Shown here one piece after another: positions 57,410-64,000 of a DNA stretch of 64,000 nucleotides (the stretch's first letter is position 1; every line of letters starts with the position of its first letter). This stretch comes from Erigeron canadensis (taxonomy: Eukaryota > Streptophyta > Magnoliopsida > Asterales > Asteraceae). A model generated the notes under the pieces. The model was not told where the DNA came from, searched no databases, and was given only the letters and a program-made list of their open reading frames with translations. The stretch covers positions 21,762,735 to 21,826,734 of the forward strand of contig NC_057769.1 of assembly GCF_010389155.1 (NCBI RefSeq). The letters are read 5' to 3'. A program made the position numbers and the translations under genes.

Positions 57410-58635
57410 ATGGCTCTCGCTCCTCGTCAATTTGTGAAAAAGCACAATCTTGCACTGAACCTAGATCCAGATCAGCATAATTGCGAACATTTCATGAAAT
57501 GTTCAACTACATTGCTCGCTCGCGATTATCTTTTGCTTTTTGTGATTCGCCGAGACTGATTAAGCAGTATATTGATTCTTTCTGGTCCACTGCTCATGAA
57601 GTCATGGTTGATGGCAAAGTTTTGTACGCAACTGTTGAAGGCACAACATTTGATTTCAATGCTGAATTGCTCCGCACTATTTTGCGTCTAGGAGCAGAAC
57701 CAGACGTCGAAGAAGAGGAAGACGTTGAGATGACTTACGAGTTCGAACTTCTTCTTCGTTGCTTTCAAAGGATGGGATTTGTTGACAGGTCAAGCTTCCT
57801 TTTGACAAAGTGGTTTTCAGGGAAGATGGAGGTATCTGCGTATTGCTCGTCTGTTTGAGCAATCGCAAGGCTGGCTTTGATCAACTATCTGCAGAGATTG
57901 CGTCGCAGATGGTTGCTTTGGTATATAATCGACCTTATCCTTTCTCCCGATATTTTTATCAAGAGTTTATTGATCAGATTAATGCTAGGGGGAGAAAGCG
58001 ATTTTTTTGTATCCTCGATTTGTGATGGCTATAGTTAGACATTTTTGTCCAGACTTAGAATATGACCAAGGTCCTCGCTACGTTCTTCATGCTTGGCCTT
58101 CGCGTCTTTTTGCTGATCTTGACCAATACGAGTAATGTGGCTGGTCTCCATGATCCACCACTTTTTGGTCACCTGATTAATCCAAACTATCAATCTCGTC
58201 TTGAGAATGATATGTTTGTGGATGCTGTTGACGATTCTGATTCTGGTTCTTCTGAAGTTCTGTTGATGGGTTGAGAGTTCAGGGGATGAGTCTGCTGGTT
58301 CGGATGTTGGAAATGATGATGATGATGTTGATAGTTCCGACGGTTCTGCTGCTACAACTGCGACAGACACAGATGATTCTGCTGCTGCTGAACGTCGAAC
58401 TAAGATGATTCATGATATTGCGGCTGCTTCTGAAAGCGATCATTCGCATCAGTCGTTTGATCAAGCGGGGTTGTGTTTCATAGAGAACGTAGAAGCAAAG
58501 CTTGTCACGCTGTTCCAGCAATTTCAGATTCCGCTAACTCCATTCCTGCTGCTGCATTGATCTGAAGTTCCGTGCAGAGCAGATCGATTCTGAATTGCGA
58601 GAGATCTTTGAAGATATGGAAGATCCTGTGAACAG
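57410..58635 (+). pseudogene. ORF3 (envelope-like) N-terminal part of element D, cut by gap
   Basis: ATG 57410 (MALAPRQFVKKHN); one frameshift near 57470 leads to FHEMFNYIARSRLSFAFCDSPRL and QYIDSFWSTAHEVMVDGKVLYATVEG, then ELLLRCFQRMGF. Further frameshifts near 57840 and 58010; acidic Ser/Asp-rich sequence follows until the N gap. The order (IxxSRLSFAF..., FW.TA, DGK..., RMGF) matches my memory of the third ORF of Asteraceae SIRE-like elements. It shares position but little obvious sequence with ORF3 of B1/B2. No signal peptide or membrane span is evident. Role unknown. Confidence 0.65.
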
Positions 58636-58735
58636 NNNNNNNNNNNNNNNNNNNNNNNNNNNNNNNNNNNNNNNNNNNNNNNNNNNNNNNNNNNNNNNNN
58701 NNNNNNNNNNNNNNNNNNNNNNNNNNNNNNNNNNN
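58636..58735. other. Assembly gap (100 N)
   Basis: Exactly 100 N, usually a placeholder of unknown size. The 3' end of D and its junction with C are hidden, so the two sides may not be truly adjacent. Confidence 0.98.
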
Positions 58736-58773
58736 TTCCGTCAACTTAGGGCATGACTTCTCATATGCCCCTT

Positions 58774-59071
58774 TGTAATAACAGACATTTCTTTCTGCTA
58801 TTGATTTCGCTCTCTACCATGCGCGGTTCAGTGTGTGTGTTCTGTGTGTGTTAGTGTGTGTGATTTTCTAGAGAGAGACGATCTGAATAAGTTGTATGTA
58901 AAAATGGATTAAAGGCTTATGATTTCTAATGAGTTGAGGGCTTTATGTCTAATCTACAATTAAGCTAATGACACTCCTAGTCCCTCAACCTTAGAAATCA
59001 TTTCACCATGTCTTAACAACAATACATCCACTAACTTAAATTACAATTTCACTATTTTTAGATTTCTAACA
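58774..59071 (-). repeat. 3' LTR of element C (298 bp)
   Basis: Begins TGTTAGAAATCT at 59071 (minus) and ends CTGTTATTACA at 58774. Related to the LTR of A but clearly diverged in the middle. The CACACACTAACACACACAG stretch is typical of the group. Confidence 0.85.
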
Positions 59072-59085
59072 TTCTCCCCCCTTAG
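59072..59085 (-). promoter_or_regulatory. Polypurine tract of element C
   Basis: CTAAGGGGGGAGAA on the minus strand directly before the LTR. Confidence 0.85.
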
Positions 59086-61357
59086 TGATATATTGTAATG
59101 AATGACGTACGTGTTATTTTGTCTTGTAGGAATTAAGTTGATGAGCCCGATGGTGAAGACAATTGGTGTGATGAACAAGTCTTCAAGCTTTCTCATTGTC
59201 TCTGGAGACTTGAATCAATCTTGGTCTTTACTTCTTGTAGTTAAACATGATGAAATTCTCAATGTTCTTTTTGAACAGAGAATAATGAATGAGTCTAGAA
59301 TCTTTTGAAAATTGTTGAACCGTGAATCAGTTATCTTTTGAAGTGCTGAAGGTATAAATTTGGCTTTGGTTCTTCAATCTTTGATTCTTGAATGAAAATT
59401 TGTTTCCTTGGAATGAAGTATCAAACACTTAAACTCTCCCCCTTGATATGCATGGAAGCTTCTTGATCAAGTATTATTATATGACTTTAAATCTTGAATG
59501 AAATGTGTTGATGAACTCTTCCAATTTTACCTTTTTCTTGAATCTTCCAATCAATCTTTCAACTTTTGTAGCTTTGATCTTTGTCATGTTGACTAAACAC
59601 TTTGGAGAGTAAACTTTTGAACAAAACTTGAATTAATCATCCTCCCCCCTCAATTCATGAGTGTAAGCATTTTGGAGCATCTTTGAACATCATATCCTTA
59701 TCTTTGTATTATCCTTTTCCAAGTCAAGAACTCAATTCTGAAACTGAACAACTCAAATCTGAAAATCTGTGCTCAATTGACTGAATTTCTATTAATTGCA
59801 AATTTTCCCATCAATCCCATACACTAAATATTCTCTCTTATCTTTTATCTGTACCCTCCATACACTCACTACAACCTTCTTACTAACTCCTGTTTGCACA
59901 AATCAGCTCAAAAGTTTTCTTTCTCAATCAATCATAATCTTTTTCTCCCCCTCATAATGACAAAGTTGGCAACCAACGTCATTATGCAAACATTGATTGA
60001 TCGAATACGAAAAAATATCACAAGTTAAACTAGATTTGCATGAAGAAGTATCAAATAGTAACACATCAACCCAATTCAATAGTCCTAACCCAAAGAATCC
60101 TAAGGGTAACTAAATGTAAGGTTGAAGTTGTTGATAAATGTTATAGTAAATATTGGTGATTTTTGTGTTTGTGAGATGAGAATGGAAAAACCGGATAAGG
60201 ATGATCCGTTAACATGTTCAAAAATCAAAGGATTAATGAAATGACCGAAAGAAATGTTTGACATTTTTCGGATTTCCTATGTATCATTGAATTATGCACA
60301 AAGCAATTTTCTAACATAGTTCGGTCTTGTAGCTTTTCAACTATGAGATTGCTTCAAAGAATAAATCATGGTCAGTGTCACCTTAGGCGTTCGATACCAC
60401 AATCTATTATCCTTAAGACTTGTTAGGAAACCCCGAGGTCACTGATAGACTTCTCGTTCACTCAATAATCACATAAATGTAATTATCAGACCTACGTTCA
60501 ATGTTGGAAAATATGTTAGCATTGGTAGGATTTCCATTTGATCATTGTGGAATATCAATTAAGATATCATTACAAATGTTTCGGCTATATCACATAGATA
60601 TGCAATAATATCACAAAGATATGACTCAAATGTGTCTTAAGAAAAATGAATAAGGATCAAATTAATGATCAAGCAAGATAGCTCTAGACACAACGTGATT
60701 AAATGAAGTCGGGGACGTGAGCAGAGTGTCTCCCTTTTTCAATATCAACATCTTCCAAATGAAGAGTCAATAGAGATGTGAAAAATCTCCGTGAGAAATG
60801 AAACAAGCATTTGTTAAGAAACACTTGAGTGGTTAGGTAAAGATGTGCATCGCTTCACTGGGTTCATGAAGTCTTTATCAAGATATCAACAAATGACATC
60901 CGATAGAAATGTGTTGTACCCGGCGATTTGAGAGTTTTAGGGAAGGGTATCATTTCTTTTAACCATTTCTCACAACATATCACCATAACCTCTCACTTTT
61001 CAACTTTACTCCCTCCATCCTAGTTGCACGAAATCATCATCACTCAAAATACCCTCACTATCTAATGAAAGAAGTGAATACTTCGGGTTAGAACTCATCG
61101 GCGATGATGAAATCCATGGAGTAAATTTTGAGAAAACCTAGTTGCTCATCTGCAAACTAAAAACCGAACTTCCTTTGGAGAAAATCTTTTGAAAATCATC
61201 AAATGTGAAAAAAAATGATTTAAAAACACATTTGAAGTTTGACAGAGGTTTGAAATCACAAACTCCCCCTTAATCTATGCAGAGATATATCAAAATGTTT
61301 TCATAGAAAGGTGGAGCAAAAATGTATTTTAAAAAAAAACATAATGATTTGACTCAA

Positions 61358-61617
61358 TCAATTGTTCAAGATGAGACAACTTGGGAGTACACAAAGGCGT
61401 TCAATCCTTTGCTTCTCATATCAACAATTGAGAGTTTGAAACATGAAATTCATTTGAAAAATTTGAAGTTGTTTGCAACAAAATCAAGACTCTTGAAGAG
61501 AATTGTTTACAATTTTAAGCAAATGAAAAATTGCCATTACACATACATATTCATATAAGACCACTTGGAAGTACACAAAGGCGTTCAATTCCGCGTTATC
61601 TTATATCAATCTATATG
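61358..61617 (-). repeat. Two long hairpins with conserved apical sequence (element C)
   Basis: Unit 1 arms 61358-61376 and 61414-61431 (TCTCAT...AACAATTGA type). Unit 2 arms 61542-61560 and 61599-61617 (TCTTATAT... type). Both enclose TTGAACGCCTTTGTGTACT on the minus strand, the same apex as in B2 at 23555-23860. Confidence 0.85.
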
Positions 61618-61670
61618 TATAACAACATATTTTATAGCAACTTTGAAATATAAATAATTTCAAATAAGAA

Positions 61671-61755
61671 CGGATTATGCACAGAGTATGCATAAGCCAT
61701 TTTGAAATAAATAGCTCAATGAAGAACGGGTTGCATACAGAATATATGCAAGCCA
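61671..61755 (-). repeat. Two tandem GGCTTA hairpins (element C)
   Basis: Units 61671-61699 and 61728-61755, 57 bp apart. The stems read TTATGCA/TGCATAA and TTGCATA/TATGCAA, different from A's but pairing. Confidence 0.8.
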
Positions 61756-61878
61756 TCAAGATAAAAAAAATTAAGAAAATCTTTTTGTTATTTTTCAAAA
61801 TTTTATATTTTGTATTTGATTTTTGTCTTTTCAAATTTTGTATTTTGTTTTTCAAGAATGTATCAAGAACAAAATAAG

Positions 61879-64000
61879 TTAAGGTTCAAGATTTAACATG
61901 CCAAGCTTAGAGATAAGAAAGTTAAACCTTTTCTCATCCAGTGGTTTAGTGAACAAATCTGCAAGCTGATAGTCAGTTCCCACAAAGTAGAGCTCGATGT
62001 CACCTTTCTCAATATGATCTTTGAGAAAATGATATCTCACATCAATATGCTTTGATCGAGAGTGGTATACTGAGTTGACTGCAATAGCAATGGCACTTTG
62101 AGAGTCACAATAGATGGGAATATGATCATATTTCAGACCATAATCAGTAAGTTGAGTCTTCATCTATAACACTTGAGCACAACAACTAGCCGCAGCCACA
62201 TATTCAGCTTCAGCTGTTGATAGTGACACACAATTTTGTTTCTTGGAAGACCAACTCACAATTTTATCACCCAAAAATTGTAAAGTACCAAAAATTGTAA
62301 GCTTACAACCTGCATGATTTGCATCTGAATAGGCAGTTAAATTGAATCCAGTATTCCTTGGATACCAGAGACCTAAATTGGGTGTACCCTTCAGATAACG
62401 AAATATTCGTTTCACAACTTGAAAATGTAAATCAGTTGGAGCAGCTTGATACCTAGCACACATACATGTTGCAAACATTATATCTGGGCGAGATGCTGTA
62501 AGATACAACAATGAACCAATCATACTTCTATATATCTTTTGGTTAAATGGTTTCCCATTTTTATCAGCATTAATATTTGTTCGAGCAGCCATTGGGGTTG
62601 AAATTGAAGAACAGGTAGTCATATCAAACTTTTTCAACATGTCAAAAATATATTTACCTTGTGATATAAAAATACCATTTGGTAATTGTTTGATTTGAAG
62701 ACCCAAAAAGTAGTTCATTTCCCCAATCATGCTCATTTCAAAATGATTTACCATTAGAGATGAAAAGTTTCGACAAAACGTTTGACTGGTTGACCCAAAA
62801 ATAATGTCATCAACATATATTTGCACAAGAAGCACATGTTTACCTTGTTTGCGAATAAACAAGGTAGGATCAATAGTACCTTTGGTAAAGCCACCTCGAA
62901 TTAAGAAAGTAGATAAGGAATCATACCATGCTCGGGGTGCTTGCTTAAGACCGTAGAGAGCCTTGTCTAACCTGTAGACATGGTTTGGTCTTTTGGGATC
63001 AACAAAACCTTCTGGTTGTTCAACATAAACTTCTTCTTTGAGATCACCATTCAAGAAAGCTGTCTTCACATCCATTTGAAACACAGTGAAGTTTCTGAAT
63101 GCAGCATAAGCTAAGAAGATCCGAATGGCTTCCATTCTTGCAACTGGAGCAAAAGTTTCATCAAATCAACACCAGGTTGTTGGCAATAACCCTTTGCAAC
63201 TAATCTTGCTTTGTTCCTTACTACCACTCCATTCTCATCCTTCTTGTTCTTGAAAATCCATTTTGTGCCAATAGGTTCATTTTTCCTTGGATTTGGAACT
63301 AATCTCCATACTTTCAGTCTTTCAAACTGAGCGAGTTCGTCTTGCATAGCTTTAACCCATTCTGGATCTCGAAGAGCTTCAGAAACAGTTTTGGGTTCAA
63401 TGTTGCTAAGAGAAAGTGCAACCAGACACTCATTCACTGAAGTACGAGTAGTTACTCTGGCTTGTGGATCTCCAATAATTTGATCTGTAGGATGATCTTT
63501 TCGCATACGTGACCATTTGCGATCACGAGGAAGAGGATCTTGTTGATTGACATCAACATCATCATCATTAAAACCAGAGTTTTGTTGAGAGATGGAATCA
63601 TAGCTTGGTAGAACAGCTTCCTCATAAGATGGATGATCAAAATCAAGAGGCACATATACATTTGGAGTGTTTATCGAATTGGTAGTCTGGGTAAATTGGG
63701 TAGGTTGTTCTTGAACATTCACTTGAGAAGAATTATCAGGAGAGGATTGAGAAGAAGATTCATTAGAAGAGGATGAAGAACTACTACTTGAAGAAGTAGC
63801 AACTTGCTCAGCAGAACATGATGATGATTCATGAAGGTTGTCAGGAACTGGATCATTGTTCGGAATTGGTTCAATGATTACTTGAGGTTCCTCATCATGA
63901 ATCGGTTTTGAATTGTAGAATTCTTCAAAAAGAATGTCTAACTCATCACTCGTTGGAGCTGGAAACTTCTTGAATTTGGATGAAAAGTAGAAGTCCTTGA
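61879..64000 (-). pseudogene. Pol of element C: linker, reverse transcriptase, RNase H
   Basis: From the window end: serine-rich linker, then [20 protein letters not shown], reverse transcriptase with YVDDIIFGS, and RNase H with [33 protein letters not shown] and ADLFTKPL, ending at TAA 61879-61881. Breaks: one-base deletion near 63130 (in the DETFAPVAR region), TAG 62161-62163 where A has TGG, and another indel near 63975. Compared with A it keeps the 31 bp deleted there (62277-62307 region) and the normal RNase H C-terminus. Protease and integrase lie beyond the window. Confidence 0.9.

Larger units (their letters stand above)
46528..58635 (+). mobile_element. SIRE-like Ty1/copia element D, cut by assembly gap
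   Basis: Order: 637-bp LTR, primer site, leader, gag, pol, 2.2-kb spacer, promoter-like module, second leader, ORF3, then the gap. The 3' LTR is not seen. Inserted in the gypsy LTR (CTAGC at the left edge). Its LTR is twice as long as those of A-C and its Gag, Pol and ORF3 are clearly divergent, so it is another family of the same lineage. About eight single-base frameshifts and a few stops break it. Confidence 0.85.
59086..61878 (-). other. Non-coding 3' region of element C
   Basis: Parallels 13543-16112 of A. Contains two long hairpins with the conserved apex (61358-61617), two GGCTTA hairpins (61671-61755) and an A-rich box next to pol (61760-61870). No gene seen. Confidence 0.75.
58774..64000 (-). 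mobile_element. SIRE-like element C, reversed, 3' half, cut by window end
   Basis: On the minus strand: pol from the window end to 61879, a 2.8-kb non-coding 3' region, polypurine tract and 3' LTR. Pol is very close to that of A, and the 3' regions align, so A and C are members of one family. Useful as the comparison that dates mutations in A. Confidence 0.9.

Noticed and set aside
58636..58744. Protein with a long undefined stretch
   Set aside because: It is translated from the 100-N gap.
61601..61877. Hydrophobic small proteins on both strands
   Set aside because: They overlap the GGCTTA hairpins and the A-rich box of element C's 3' region and have no counterpart in A.

Overview
The window is repeat-dense plant nuclear DNA with no host gene that I can support. 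Almost all of it is layers of transposable elements inserted into one another. Plant origin follows from the element types: Ty1/copia elements primed by the initiator-Met tRNA (TGGTATCAGAGC), long Ty3/gypsy-type LTRs starting TGATGAGCG or TGTMACACCCC, Helitrons, a tRNA-derived SINE and a Mutator-like element. The copia Pol and ORF3 proteins resemble those abundant in Asteraceae genomes, so a composite-family species is my best guess; this is recall of protein style, not a search.

Layout. 1-2672: reversed, decayed copia element E with one complete LTR. 2673-4756: reversed gypsy LTR (Tat-like) and flanking internal sequence. 4757-16540: LTR of a reversed SIRE-like copia element B1, split by a complete SIRE-like copia element A (4916-16424; 312-bp LTRs, TSD GTTTA). 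16541-20840: reversed ORF3 (envelope-like) region of B1. About 20840: head-to-head junction with B2 (to 28980), which keeps a gag tail, has lost pol, and keeps a full ORF3 and 3' LTR. 28981-31472: second reversed Tat-like LTR, holding a 1.6-kb solo LTR (TSD CTAGG). 31473-34688: Helitron pieces, AT-rich sequence and a SINE with a 16-bp TSD. 34689-38380: fold-back Mutator-like element holding a 2.5-kb solo LTR (TSD CCAAA). 38381-43492: Helitrons and a decayed LTR split by a third Tat-like solo LTR (TSD ATTAC). 43511-46527: partial gypsy LTR interrupted by SIRE-like element D (46528 up to a 100-N gap at 58636). 58774-64000: 3' half of element C, a reversed close relative of A.

Coding capacity. 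A, C and D carry gag and/or pol with protease, integrase, reverse transcriptase and RNase H. B1, B2 and D carry a long third ORF before the 3' LTR. All are broken by stops and frameshifts. In A one stop is shown to be a C-to-T change by comparison with C, and most others have a form that C-to-T change could give.

The most unusual structure is non-coding: arrays of short hairpins in LTRs, leaders and 3' regions. One family keeps an almost fixed apical sequence while its stem arms differ completely from copy to copy yet still pair. Another module (three hairpins, then GCCCA-type motifs and a TATA box) occurs both in the LTR of D and upstream of its ORF3, which looks like a duplicated internal promoter.
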